A stretch of DNA of 45,394 nucleotides from Oscillospiraceae bacterium (GTDB taxonomy: Bacteria > Bacillota > Clostridia > Oscillospirales > Oscillospiraceae), in assembly GCA_022800215.1 (NCBI GenBank), contig JAAWPV010000001.1:1-45394 (forward strand), in the 5' to 3' direction. Shown in pieces: positions 7,576 through 15,739 of this stretch; position 1 is the stretch's first letter; each line of letters opens with the position of its first letter. The notes beneath the pieces are model-generated. The model was given only the letters and a program-made list of their open reading frames with translations, was not told the DNA's origin and did no database searches. The position numbers and the translations under genes were made by a program.

Positions 7576-9627
7576 TCAGCAGGGCAGGGTAAAGCTGAAC
7601 TCCACGCCTCCTTCGGTGTTCCGGGCAAAGCATTTGCCCCCGTGGAGCTCCACAATGCTTTTGGCGATGGCGAGACCCAGCCCCGTGCCCGGACCGGAGC
7701 GGGATTCATCCGCCCGGTAGAAGCTGTCCCAGACCTTGGTAAGGGTCTCGGCTGACAGGGGCTCGCTCTCATTTTCCACCGAGAAGATGAGGGCCTGGTA
7801 GCCCCTTTGAACCCTCACCGCCATGGCGCCCCCCAGGGGGCTGTACTTGATGGCGTTGGTGGCGAAATTCTCGATGACCTGGGCCAGGCGTGCTTCGTCC
7901 GCCGTCACCGGGAAGGGCTCCGGAAGGTCGTAGCGGATGTGGAGATCTTTGGCCTTGGCCGCCATCTCCAGCCGCTCAAAGACGGACTTGGTGAGTTGGG
8001 TGAGGGAAAATTCCTCCCGGCTCAGCTTCACCTTCCCCGCCTCCAGCCGGGAAAGGTCCAGCAGCTCCAGCACCATGCCGTCGGTGCGCTCCGTCTCGGC
8101 CAGGATGATGTCCAGATACTGGTCTCGCTTGTCCTCGGCAATGTGCTCTTTCAGCCCCTCAGCGTAGCTATGGATGACCGCCAAAGGGGTCTTTAGCTCG
8201 TGGGCGATGTTGGAGGTCATCCGGCGGCGATTTTCCTCGGCGTTTTTGGCGTAGCCGAGGGCCGTTTGGAGCCGGGCCACCTCGTCCTTTTGGGCCCGCA
8301 GGGTCTCCTGAGTCTCCCGGTAGTGCTGAATAAGGCTGTAGGGCTCGGCCCAGATGTGGTCCTCGTCCCACTCTCCGTAGAGGCTCTTCCAGCCGGTGTC
8401 CATCTCACCCCGGAGCCGCCGGAGGGGGGTCACCAGCCGCCGTTTGATACTGCCCCGGACCAGGAGGAAAAGAATGAGGGTCAATAGTCCGGTGACAAGG
8501 TAAAGGTTCCGGAGGGCGCTGACAGCGCAGCGGAGGGGGTGGCTGCGGATAGCGGTGACAAGGTAAAAGTCCGCCTCCGGAAGCTCCCCCGTGCTGTAAT
8601 CAAAGCCCTCGTCGTCGGTATACCGGTAGCCGCCAAAAACCAGCAGCTCATTGGGGGAAAAGACCCCCAGGCCAAACAGGTGGTCCCCCCACTGGGGGAC
8701 GGCGGCTCCCCCTTCCGGGATGTCCAGGATCTCCGCCAGCTGGGCCAGACTTTCATACTCTGTTCCCTGGTAGGTGAGGGGAACGCCCTCATAGTCCCAC
8801 ATCCGGGGCTGGTCTACATAGACCGTCACCAGCTCCTTATCCGCGAACTCCCCGCTGCGGTCAAACTGGAGCTCCCATTCCAGCCGCCCCGCCCGGTCCA
8901 GCTCGGAATAGCTGTCGGCATGGCCCCCGGCCTCCTCCACCGCGTGCCACAGCTGGGGCTCTCCCACATAGTGGAGGACCACCGGCTTCAGCTCACTGCC
9001 CTCAAAATACCCCGTGACCCGCAGAAGGGGGTAGCTGTACAGGTTTCGCACACCGGCATAGGCGCTGCGGAACCGGGGCCAGGGGCCCTCCTGCCAGTCC
9101 CCATCTTTTCCTTCGCTGATGTCCACCCAGCCATAGTGGGACCCGCTATCGGGCTCCTCCCCAGCCTCCCATTCGGCCTGGGTCCAGTAGCTGAAATACA
9201 TGATATCATCGCCGCTGCTGTGGAGCAGGTTGCCCTTTCCGTCGTAGAAGAGCACTGCTGTCTCCATGAGGTAGTCCACATCCCGGATAAGCTTGCTTCT
9301 GCGACCATACCGCTCATAATAGCCATAGCTTGAGACAGTGTAACGGCTGTAGGCGGCGATGGTGTCCAGCATCTGGTATTCCACCAGGTCCGGTCGTTCC
9401 CCCTGCTGGCCGTAGCTGCTGCGGTTTTTATCGTAGAAGCGGGACAGGTCGCTGTAGCTGTCCGCCCGGTCCAGAAAACCGTCACTTGCCTCAAAAAGTT
9501 TGTCGTAGATCTCCTGGGCGGTGACTACTGTCAGGCAGGCCATGGCGGTGAGCCATATAAGCCCCAGGGCCAGCCCCAGTAGGATGCTGACGGCGGTGAG
9601 GGAGGAGCGCTTTTTTCTCCCTTTCAT
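7576..9627 (-). CDS. Sensor histidine kinase with large extracytoplasmic domain
   Basis: A 683-residue membrane histidine kinase. Transmembrane helix 1 is about residues 10-37 and helix 2 about 368-391 (LYLVTGLLTLILFLLV), enclosing an external domain of roughly 330 residues that is unusually rich in Tyr, Trp and acidic residues and resembles no sensor domain I can name. A HAMP-like linker follows, then HisKA with phosphoacceptor His476 in SNIAHELKTPLAVIHSY, and HATPase_c with N box VIENFATNAIKYSP, F box region DSFYRADESRS and G box GTGLGLAIAKSIVELHGG. The start at 9627 lies two bases after the response-regulator stop, and its GGAGG is formed by the regulator's last codons, so the two are coupled. 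The signal and regulon are unknown. Confidence 0.93.
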   Translation of the reverse strand: MKGRKKRSSLTAVSILLGLALGLIWLTAMACLTVVTAQEIYDKLFEASDGFLDRADSYSDLSRFYDKNRSSYGQQGERPDLVEYQMLDTIAAYSRYTVSSYGYYERYGRRSKLIRDVDYLMETAVLFYDGKGNLLHSSGDDIMYFSYWTQAEWEAGEEPDSGSHYGWVDISEGKDGDWQEGPWPRFRSAYAGVRNLYSYPLLRVTGYFEGSELKPVVLHYVGEPQLWHAVEEAGGHADSYSELDRAGRLEWELQFDRSGEFADKELVTVYVDQPRMWDYEGVPLTYQGTEYESLAQLAEILDIPEGGAAVPQWGDHLFGLGVFSPNELLVFGGYRYTDDEGFDYSTGELPEADFYLVTAIRSHPLRCAVSALRNLYLVTGLLTLILFLLVRGSIKRRLVTPLRRLRGEMDTGWKSLYGEWDEDHIWAEPYSLIQHYRETQETLRAQKDEVARLQTALGYAKNAEENRRRMTSNIAHELKTPLAVIHSYAEGLKEHIAEDKRDQYLDIILAETERTDGMVLELLDLSRLEAGKVKLSREEFSLTQLTKSVFERLEMAAKAKDLHIRYDLPEPFPVTADEARLAQVIENFATNAIKYSPLGGAMAVRVQRGYQALIFSVENESEPLSAETLTKVWDSFYRADESRSGPGTGLGLAIAKSIVELHGGKCFARNTEGGVEFSFTLPC

Positions 9628-9629
9628 CG

Positions 9630-10301
9630 TCACCCCTCCAGTCGGTAGCCGGCCTTGATGACCGTTTGGATGCACCCGGCGCAGCCGCCCAGCTTCTCCC
9701 GGAGCCGCTTGATGTGGGTATCCACCGCCCGGGCTTCGCCCTCATAGTCATAGCCCCAACACTTTACCAAAAGCTGCTCCCGGCTCATGACTAGGCTCTT
9801 GTTTTGCATGAGGCAGCAGAGAAGGGCGTACTCCTTGGGGGTCAGGGTGAGCTCCTTCCCCTCCGCGTATACCCGCCCCGCCCCCAGATCAACCGTGATC
9901 CCGCCCGCCTCCATCCGGCTGCCGCTGAGGACATTCCGCCGGTTCCGCTTGATGAGGGCTATGGTCTTGGCGTAGAGCACCGACATGGTGAAGGGCTTGG
10001 TCACATAGTCGTCCGCCCCCAGCTCATAGCCCAGCAGCTTGTCTTCCTCGTCGGATAACGCAGTGAGGAAGATGATGGGCACGTCGTTATCCTTCCGCAC
10101 CGCCCGGCAGACGGAAAGGCCGTTGAGCCCGGGCATCATAATATCCAGCAGCACCGCGTCAAAGTCCTGCTCTTCCAAAAGAGCCAAAGCCTCCACGCCG
10201 TCGGCGGCTTCCACGGGCGTTTCCCCCTTGCTGCGGAAGTAGTCACTCAGCACTTCCCGCAGCTTTGCCTCATCCTCTACGATCAGGATCCTGTTGTTCA
10301 T
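9630..10301 (-). CDS. OmpR/PhoB-family response regulator
   Basis: A 223-residue two-domain regulator. The receiver (about 1-120) has the acidic pair Glu9/Asp10, phosphoacceptor Asp53 in AVLLDIMMPGLNG, the conserved Thr in IIFLTALSD and Lys in DDYVTKPF. The C-terminal winged helix (about 130-223) includes LTPKEYALLCCLMQN, the recognition helix RAVDTHIKRLREKLG and the closing hairpin IQTVIKAGYRLEG. It directly precedes and is coupled to the histidine kinase gene, so the pair is a complete two-component system. GAAAGGAGGGG stands before the start. Targets are not evident; the secreted M13 peptidase and XRE regulator next door lie on other transcripts. Confidence 0.95.
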   Translation of the reverse strand: MNNRILIVEDEAKLREVLSDYFRSKGETPVEAADGVEALALLEEQDFDAVLLDIMMPGLNGLSVCRAVRKDNDVPIIFLTALSDEEDKLLGYELGADDYVTKPFTMSVLYAKTIALIKRNRRNVLSGSRMEAGGITVDLGAGRVYAEGKELTLTPKEYALLCCLMQNKSLVMSREQLLVKCWGYDYEGEARAVDTHIKRLREKLGGCAGCIQTVIKAGYRLEG

Positions 10302-10403
10302 CCGAACCCCTCCTTTCTGCCCCTATCCTACCGGGTCCGTTTGTATTTTCTGTGTCATTTTCAAAAGCCCATGAAAAAAGGGCAAAAGCAGGGCGGCAAA
10401 AAT

Positions 10404-10423
10404 GCCCGGGCTTGCGCCCGGGC
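10404..10423 (-). terminator. Terminator of the small XRE gene
   Basis: A perfect eight-base stem GCCCGGGC with tetraloop, five bases after the XRE stop on the minus strand and followed by ATTTTTG. Confidence 0.8.
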
Positions 10424-10427
10424 TCTC

Positions 10428-10664
10428 CTATGGCTTCTCTGCCAGCCGGTCCATCCCCACCTCCAGGACCTGGGAGATCTTATAAAAGGTATCCACCGAG
10501 AAATTGTACCGGGTCTTTTCGCTTTCGATCTGCCGGATGAAATCGTGGCTCAACCCCACCGCCTCGGCCAACTGGGCCGAGGTCATGCCCCGTTCCTTCC
10601 GGTACTTTTTGATGTTCCGGCGGATCACGTCGTAGACGGTGTCCTCGCTGTTTGTATGTTTCAT
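10428..10664 (-). CDS. Small XRE-family helix-turn-helix regulator
   Basis: A 78-residue single-domain HTH_3/XRE protein: VIRRNIKKYRKERGMTSAQLAEAVGLSHDFIRQIES is a typical five-helix lambda-Cro-like fold with the recognition helix around SHDFIRQIE, ending with FYKISQVLEVGMDRL. There is no extra sensor or multimerisation domain, so it either binds as a simple dimer or is an adapter. It has AGGTGAT before the ATG and a TATAAT at 10683-10688 on the minus strand. It diverges from the M13 peptidase gene across a 228-base gap with a palindrome, which suggests that it may control itself and that gene. Confidence 0.88.
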   Translation of the reverse strand: MKHTNSEDTVYDVIRRNIKKYRKERGMTSAQLAEAVGLSHDFIRQIESEKTRYNFSVDTFYKISQVLEVGMDRLAEKP

Positions 10665-10713
10665 GAGCCATCACCTAACAAAATTATACCCAAATCCCCC
10701 TTCTTTGTATGTT

Positions 10714-10763
10714 AGGCATTGCCTCACAATTTCTCTTGACATTTGTATAGGACGTGGTAAAAT
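10714..10763 (+). promoter_or_regulatory. M13 peptidase promoter with adjacent palindrome
   Basis: TTGACA (10736-10741) and TAAAAT (10758-10763) are 16 bases apart on the plus strand. Twelve bases upstream is the palindrome AGGCATTGCCT (10714-10724), which also falls at the -35 position of the divergent XRE promoter. It is a candidate operator for the XRE protein; this is inference. The leader from there to 10893 is AT-rich with no gene. Confidence 0.5.
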
Positions 10764-10892
10764 AATCTGGACCCTGGGAGGCATCCTATCTGAAATTAAG
10801 AGATTTTTAAAAAGCGATCCCTTTCTTTTCGCGGCCCGGGGGAGTATCATAGATTCGGCACGTTTGAAAAATGAAAAAGGAGCGATGTACAC

Positions 10893-13247
10893 ATGAAAGA
10901 CTGGAAAAAGCGCCTGGCGGCGGGCTTCAGCGCCGCCGCCCTGGCCCTCTCGCTGGCGCCCTCCGCCCTGGCGGCGGACCTCCTGACCCGTGGGGAGGCC
11001 CGGGATATCCTGATGACCGCCGCCGACGATTACGCCGGCCTCACCGGGGAGGAACTTCTCAAGGGAGACGAGGCCGGGGACCTTCACCTGGACCGGCTTC
11101 TGACCCGGGCGGAGGCTCTGGTAATGCTGGAGCGGGCCTTCGGCGGCTTCGAGGCCCCTGTGGGGGCCAACGCCCGCATGGCCTTTGCCGGCCAGGAATT
11201 CACCGATGTGCCCTCCTGGGCGGAGAGCGAGCTATCCGGCCTTTTGGCCTCGGGCATCGTGGACGAAGTGGGGGAGGGAGGCCTTTCCCATGACGCGCTG
11301 GTGGAAAAAGAGGACCTGGAGACCCTCATCCGCCGGGCCTACGCCCTGAAGGGGACCAACCTGAAGGACGACTTCTATGCCGCCGTCAACAAGGAGTGGC
11401 TGACCCAGTCCACTATCCCCGCGGGCCAGAGGATGAACGGCGCTCTCTACGGCCTCTCCTTTAAGGTCGACGACCAGATCGCGGAGCTGATCGCCGACAT
11501 TGCCGCAAAGCCCCAGGCTTCCGGTACTGCCGAGGCCAAGATCTCTGCCCTCTACCGTACGGTGATGGACATGGAGGGCCGGAATGCGGCCGGGGCGGAA
11601 CCCATCCGGACCTATCTGGACGCCATTGACAACGCCCAGACCGTGGCCGACCTGGTGAAAAACGAGATAGCCCTCCGCACCGACCTGGGCCTTTCCACCC
11701 TTACCAGCTTCCTTTACACCACCGACCTGATGGACTCTGAAAAGACCATCTTGTTTTTCGGGGCCTTCGGCGCCGCCCAGAACAAGGACTTTTACCTCAA
11801 CGGCACCCAGGAGCAGACAGAAGCCTACCTTCAGTACATGACCACCCTCTTCACCCTCGCGGGGGAGGAGGAGACCGCTGCCCGGGCCACAGCCCAGCGG
11901 GTCTATGACACGGAGAAGTCCGTGGCCGCTGCCTCCCTGGACCCACAGGACCAGGGGAATGTGAGCAAGATCTACAACCTCTACACCATGGAGGAGCTGA
12001 AGGACCTCTTCCCGGAGATGGACTTGGACGCTCTTTTTGCCGCCACGAAGCTGAAAGCGGGCGGGGATATCCTGGTCACCGATGTGGGGGCCCTGGAGGC
12101 CGCCGCTGCCTTCTGCACCCAGGAGCATCTTCCTGAGCTGAAGGCCATGTCCAAGCAGGGCCTGATCCTCAGCGTGGCGGACTGCCTCAGCCAGGACTTC
12201 CAGGAGGCGGGCTTTGCCTTCAATGAGGCCTACTATGGCGTTGAGGGCCGCCAGACCACCGAGCAGATCGCCGCCCAGCAGGTCCAGTCCCTTCTGAGGG
12301 ACTATCTCTCCCGGGCCTATGCTGAGACCTATTTCAGCCCCGAGGCCAAGGCCGACGTGGAGGAGATGGTGGGCGAGTTCATCGCCATCTACAAAGAGCG
12401 CATCCAGGCTCAGGACTGGATGAGCGAAGAGACCAAGCAAATGGCCCTCAAAAAGCTGGACGCCATGGGGGTGAAGGTGGGCTACCCCGATAGCTGGGAC
12501 ACCTACCTGGACGACGCTGAGATCAAGGCCCCCGAGGAGGGCGGCACCTTCTTCTCCAACACCTTCGCCATCCAGAGGGCGGCTATGGAAGATATGCTGG
12601 CCCGGCAGGACCAGACTGTGGACAAGAGCGTCTGGATCACCCCGGCCTACACCGTCAACGCCTTCTATCTTGCCACCAACAACGACATCACCTTCCCCGC
12701 CGCCATCCTCCAGGCCCCCATGTACGACGTGAACGCCAGCCGGGAGGAGAACTTGGGCGCCATCGGCTACGTCATCGCCCACGAGATCACCCATGCCTTC
12801 GACAATAACGGAGCCAAGTTTGACGAGAAGGGCAACGCCGCCGACTGGTGGACCGAGGCCGACTACGCCGCCTTCCAGGAGAAGTGTCAGGCGGTGGCAG
12901 AGTGGTACGACGGCCAGGAGTCCGCCCCCGGCATCACCTGCTCCGGAGAGCTGACCCTCAGCGAGAACGTGGCCGATCTGGGGGCTGCCGCCTGCGTGGT
13001 GGAGGCGGCCAAGCGGATGCTGGAAGAGCCTGACTATAAGGCCCTCTTCCGCTCCATGGCCAACGCCTGGGCTTCCACCTCCTACCGCTCCATCCAGGAG
13101 TACCTGGCCGTGGCTGACCTCCACGCCCCCGACAAACTCCGGGTGAACCGGGTCCTCCAGACCATCCCCGAATTTTATGAGACCTTTGATATCAAAGAGG
13201 GCGACGGCATGTGGGTAGACCCCGCTGACCGGGTCTCCATCTGGTAA
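10893..13247 (+). CDS. Secreted M13 (neprilysin/PepO-like) metallopeptidase with SLH-like N-terminus
   Basis: A 784-residue exported zinc endopeptidase. A signal peptide covers residues 1-27 (cleavage after SALA). Residues about 30-145 contain S-layer-homology-like stretches (LTRAEALVMLERAFGG; FTDVPSWAESELSGLLASGI), which in other proteins anchor to cell-wall polymers. The M13 domain begins near 150 (LKDDFYAAVNKEWL). The zinc site is HEITH at 630-634, with the third ligand in ENVADLGA near 691; the C-terminus LRVNRVLQTIPEFYETF ... VSIW is canonical. It should cleave short peptides at the cell surface. AAGGAG lies ten bases before the ATG. The SLH-like part appears shorter than the usual three repeats, so anchoring may be weak. 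A strong bidirectional terminator follows. Confidence 0.92.
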   Translation: MKDWKKRLAAGFSAAALALSLAPSALAADLLTRGEARDILMTAADDYAGLTGEELLKGDEAGDLHLDRLLTRAEALVMLERAFGGFEAPVGANARMAFAGQEFTDVPSWAESELSGLLASGIVDEVGEGGLSHDALVEKEDLETLIRRAYALKGTNLKDDFYAAVNKEWLTQSTIPAGQRMNGALYGLSFKVDDQIAELIADIAAKPQASGTAEAKISALYRTVMDMEGRNAAGAEPIRTYLDAIDNAQTVADLVKNEIALRTDLGLSTLTSFLYTTDLMDSEKTILFFGAFGAAQNKDFYLNGTQEQTEAYLQYMTTLFTLAGEEETAARATAQRVYDTEKSVAAASLDPQDQGNVSKIYNLYTMEELKDLFPEMDLDALFAATKLKAGGDILVTDVGALEAAAAFCTQEHLPELKAMSKQGLILSVADCLSQDFQEAGFAFNEAYYGVEGRQTTEQIAAQQVQSLLRDYLSRAYAETYFSPEAKADVEEMVGEFIAIYKERIQAQDWMSEETKQMALKKLDAMGVKVGYPDSWDTYLDDAEIKAPEEGGTFFSNTFAIQRAAMEDMLARQDQTVDKSVWITPAYTVNAFYLATNNDITFPAAILQAPMYDVNASREENLGAIGYVIAHEITHAFDNNGAKFDEKGNAADWWTEADYAAFQEKCQAVAEWYDGQESAPGITCSGELTLSENVADLGAAACVVEAAKRMLEEPDYKALFRSMANAWASTSYRSIQEYLAVADLHAPDKLRVNRVLQTIPEFYETFDIKEGDGMWVDPADRVSIW

Positions 13248-13270
13248 GAAAAGCAAGGGAAAAACCGAAA

Positions 13271-13304
13271 AAGAAGGAGAGACGCGAAAGCGTCTCTCCT
13301 TCTT
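13271..13304. terminator. Bidirectional terminator between the M13 and DUF4179 genes
   Basis: A perfect 15-bp stem with tetraloop (arms AAGAAGGAGAGACGC and complement). It serves the M13 gene on plus (TTCTT in the descending arm) and the anti-sigma-like gene on minus, where TTCTTTTT follows. Confidence 0.85.
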
Positions 13305-13311
13305 CCCATAT

Positions 13312-14346
13312 TCATCCCTCCAGAGCGAAGCTCTGCCCGAAGAGGCTGACGGACACCACCTCGGCCGGGTCGATGATCTCGGAAAGCCGGAAGCAGTACC
13401 GCCCCTGGTCCGCTTCCTGACAGTCGGTTTTGTAGGTGGTCAGCAGGAAATGGAACTCCCCCACCGGGACGGTCCTGCCATCCTCCAAGGTAAGGAAGGC
13501 TCTTTCCGGCCAATCCTCCCGTGTGCCGTGAAGGGCTGTGCTGTCCATGGATTCCAGATCGTCCTCTCCCTCGCCCAGTTCCCAAGCGAAGGAGAGGGGG
13601 GAGACGTAGAGGGAGGCGAGGGTCACCCGGTTGCCCCCTACCTCAATGGGCGTGTTGGGGGTCACATACCGGCCCGGGTCCTCCGTGGGCAGTGTTACGG
13701 TGCATTTCCAGCGGCCCTCTGCCAGGAGCTTCCCGTCTACATTGCTGTCGTACAGCCCCTCAAAGTCCAATGTCAGCTTGGCCCCCAGGAAGTTGAAATC
13801 CCCGTCGATGGTGTTGACATTCAGCAGGAGGGAAATGTGGTTGTCTGTGGGGTCCTCGTCCTCCAGCAGCTCCCAGCCTGTGCCCCAGCCATCCATCTTG
13901 CTCCCGTCGGGGGCGGTGGCCTTCACCGATTTGCCCAGGGAATAGTAATCCCCGTCCAGCACCGTCCCCTCCGGGGCGGTGAGGTCCATGAGGACCAGGG
14001 CGGAGTAACGGTCAGCCACCACCTGCCGCACATGGAGGGTGGTGCCCTGGTCGGTCAGCTCCTTGTCCACCACCATGGCGGCGGAGGACAAAAGCTCCTC
14101 CTGCTCCGGCCCTGCCCCGAAGTAGCTCAAAAGCCGCCGGTCCAGCCCGCTCACCACCGCGAAGGCGCAGGTGGTGAGCACCATGGCGGCCGCCAGTCCC
14201 GCCGCGGCCACTTTGGGCGCTCTGCGTCCTGTTTTCATATTGTTTGCCGTCCTTTCTTCCTGGAGGAGGCGCCTTAGCATGGCCTCCTCCCGGTCCCGGG
14301 AGGGTGTTACCTGGTCCAGGATTCGGTGCAGCTCCTTATACTCCAT
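13312..14346 (-). CDS. DUF4179-type membrane protein, probable anti-sigma factor
   Basis: A 344-residue protein with a cytoplasmic N-terminus of about 45 residues (ELHRILDQVTPSRDREEAML), one membrane helix at about 46-66 (VAAAGLAAAMVLTTCAFAVV), and a large beta-rich outer domain resembling DUF4179 proteins that are found after ECF sigma genes (RsiV/YhdL-like arrangement). The N-terminal part would hold the sigma factor. Sigma and partner overlap by 11 bases with the GGAGG inside the sigma gene, so they are translated together. A start at 14352 is possible, but the box is better spaced for 14346. The outer domain would sense an envelope signal; which one is not visible. Confidence 0.75.
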   Translation of the reverse strand: MEYKELHRILDQVTPSRDREEAMLRRLLQEERTANNMKTGRRAPKVAAAGLAAAMVLTTCAFAVVSGLDRRLLSYFGAGPEQEELLSSAAMVVDKELTDQGTTLHVRQVVADRYSALVLMDLTAPEGTVLDGDYYSLGKSVKATAPDGSKMDGWGTGWELLEDEDPTDNHISLLLNVNTIDGDFNFLGAKLTLDFEGLYDSNVDGKLLAEGRWKCTVTLPTEDPGRYVTPNTPIEVGGNRVTLASLYVSPLSFAWELGEGEDDLESMDSTALHGTREDWPERAFLTLEDGRTVPVGEFHFLLTTYKTDCQEADQGRYCFRLSEIIDPAEVVSVSLFGQSFALEG

Positions 14347-14827
14347 ACTCATTCGCCTCCAAAATCGTTTTTAGATGTGCCCGCCCCCGGAAAAGCCAGG
14401 AGCGGAGGGTGGCAGGCTTGGCGCCCATCATGCGGGCGGTCTCCTCGGTGGAGTAGCCCTGGTAATAGTGGAGGTAAATGGCCATCCGCTCCTTCTCGGG
14501 AAGGGAGAGAAGCAGCTCCCAGAGCTCGCCGTCCGACGGCTGTTCCCAGCTCAGGCTTTCCAGCTCGGTTTCCTCCGCCCGGGCTGTCCGCCACCAGTGC
14601 CTTAGCTGATTTTTGCATTCGTTCCGGGTGGTGACGATGAGCCAGGCCTTCTCATGCTCCGGATCACGAAAGGGCTCCTCCCGCTCCATCACCCTGCGAA
14701 AGACGGTGTGGCAGGCGTCCTCCGCGTCGGGCGCGTTTTTCAGCAGCATGAGGGCGATCTGATAGACCATACCCACCCGCCGCCGGTAGAGGCCGGCCAG
14801 TTCCTCTCCCGTATACGCACGTTTCAC
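14336..14827 (-). CDS. ECF-type RNA polymerase sigma factor
   Basis: A 163-residue sigma-70 group 4 factor. Region 2 includes LAGLYRRRVGMVYQIALMLL and DAEDACHTVFRRVME (core binding and -10 reading), and region 4 includes LLSLPEKERMAIYLHYYQGY and STEETARMMGAKPATLRSWL as the helix-turn-helix for -35 recognition. The start is a GTG at 14827 with AAAGGAGG eight bases upstream; an ATG further up lacks such a box. It is followed in overlap by its membrane partner gene. Such pairs usually regulate their own promoter and envelope functions; no autoregulated promoter could be assigned by eye. Confidence 0.93.
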   Translation of the reverse strand: MKRAYTGEELAGLYRRRVGMVYQIALMLLKNAPDAEDACHTVFRRVMEREEPFRDPEHEKAWLIVTTRNECKNQLRHWWRTARAEETELESLSWEQPSDGELWELLLSLPEKERMAIYLHYYQGYSTEETARMMGAKPATLRSWLFRGRAHLKTILEANEYGV

Positions 14828-14901
14828 GAAGGTCACCTCCTTTTTGCCTTTCTGATTATGACACAATTGAACCGGGGCAAATGTTGCGCAAAAAATGAAA
14901 A

Positions 14902-14932
14902 ATTTGGAGCGCCCCTGAGGGACGCCCCAAAT
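14902..14932 (-). terminator. Terminator downstream of the cytidylate-kinase-like gene
   Basis: Near-perfect 14-base arms (ATTTGGGGCGTCCC on the minus strand, two mismatches) followed by TTTTTCATTTTTT. It separates the kinase-like gene from the sigma factor gene. Confidence 0.7.
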
Positions 14933-14934
14933 TG

Positions 14935-14944
14935 GTTTACATAA
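14935..14944 (+). repeat. Dispersed motif GTTTACATAA
   Basis: An exact copy in the 9-base space between the kinase-like stop codon and its terminator. A 17-base context (ATTGG + motif + TT) is identical to the copy at 2051-2060. Confidence 0.85.
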
Positions 14945-14953
14945 TTTTGGAAC

Positions 14954-15556
14954 TTATGCCTTGATGAACTGAAGGATTTGTTCCACGGCGGTATCGATGC
15001 CCTTTCGGGAGGAATTGATGCACAGATCGTAATTGCTGGCGTCGTTCCACTTCCGGTCGGTGTGGAAGCTGTAGTAGGAAGCCCGGGCCTTATCCATCTT
15101 GCGCATATTCTCCTCTGCTTCCTTCTCTGTGACCCCATCCCGGTGACAGATACGCTGAATACGGTTTTCGTAGTCGGCGGAAATAAAGACCCGGATGAGG
15201 CCCGGCTTATCCCGGAGGATATAGTCGGCGCAGCGGCCCACAATGACGCAGCTACCCTTCTCCGCCACGCTGAGCACCGCATCCCGCTGGGCCTTCACGG
15301 CCATCTGGTCCACTGTCATGCTCTGGGAGCCGCCCAGCAGAGCATTTTGGCCCATGACCAGGGAGTAGAGGAAACTGTTGGTGGGCTTCTCGTCATAATC
15401 CTGGAGAAACTGGTGACTGAGACCGCTCTCCTTGGCGGCGATGGCCAAGAGCTCTTTATCATAATAGGGGATACCAAGGGCCTGGGCCACTTTCTTGCCG
15501 GTCTCCCGGCCTCCGCTGCCAAATTGACGCCCAATCGTAATGTAAATTTCTGCCAT
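14954..15556 (-). CDS. Cytidylate kinase-like family protein
   Basis: A 200-residue P-loop protein of the Cytidylate_kin2 (AAA_26) family. The N-terminus EIYITIGRQFGSGGRETGKK contains the nucleotide-binding loop GRQFGSGGRE, close to the G-x-x-G-S-G-K/R pattern of CMP kinases; SCVIVGRCADYILRDKPGLI and the Arg-rich lid NRIQRICHRDGVTEKEAEE follow, then KMDKARASYYSFHT and the C-terminal NYDLCINSSRKGIDTAVEQI. The family is widespread in clostridia and is distinct from essential Cmk; its true substrate is not established. AAGGAGG is nine bases before the ATG. It has its own extended -10 promoter and diverges from the FMN-binding lipoprotein gene. A very long open frame that continues upstream of this start is antisense to the lipoprotein gene and not real. 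Confidence 0.88.
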   Translation of the reverse strand: MAEIYITIGRQFGSGGRETGKKVAQALGIPYYDKELLAIAAKESGLSHQFLQDYDEKPTNSFLYSLVMGQNALLGGSQSMTVDQMAVKAQRDAVLSVAEKGSCVIVGRCADYILRDKPGLIRVFISADYENRIQRICHRDGVTEKEAEENMRKMDKARASYYSFHTDRKWNDASNYDLCINSSRKGIDTAVEQILQFIKA

Positions 15557-15620
15557 TTTGCAGGACCTCCTTTTGGTTAATACGCACAAACAGGGCGAAA
15601 GAAGCTCCCTGCCTATTTGT

Positions 15621-15649
15621 ATTATATCACATAGTTTGACCTTTGTGAA
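15621..15649 (-). promoter_or_regulatory. Promoter of the cytidylate-kinase-like gene
   Basis: TTCACA (15644-15649), 17 bases, then TGATATAAT with a perfect -10 at 15621-15626 and an extended TG, on the minus strand. Confidence 0.7.
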
Positions 15650-15689
15650 GAAAAAAATGAAAAAGAATGGGGAATAAAATGTCCTGGCC

Positions 15690-15718
15690 TTGTCTTTTGC
15701 CCAGCGATAAGATATAAT
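15690..15718 (+). promoter_or_regulatory. Promoter of the FMN-binding lipoprotein gene
   Basis: TTGTCT (15690-15695) and TATAAT (15713-15718) with exact 17-base spacing. The expected start of transcription is only about 15 bases before the ATG, and that leader is nearly all A with no clear ribosome binding site. Confidence 0.7.
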
Positions 15719-15739
15719 AAAAGAAAGAAAAACAAAAAA

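Noticed and set aside
10884-10895. Three-codon frame ATG-TAC-ACA-TGA overlapping the M13 peptidase start
   Set aside because: The ATG is only two bases from the ribosome binding site, too close for efficient use; probably chance.
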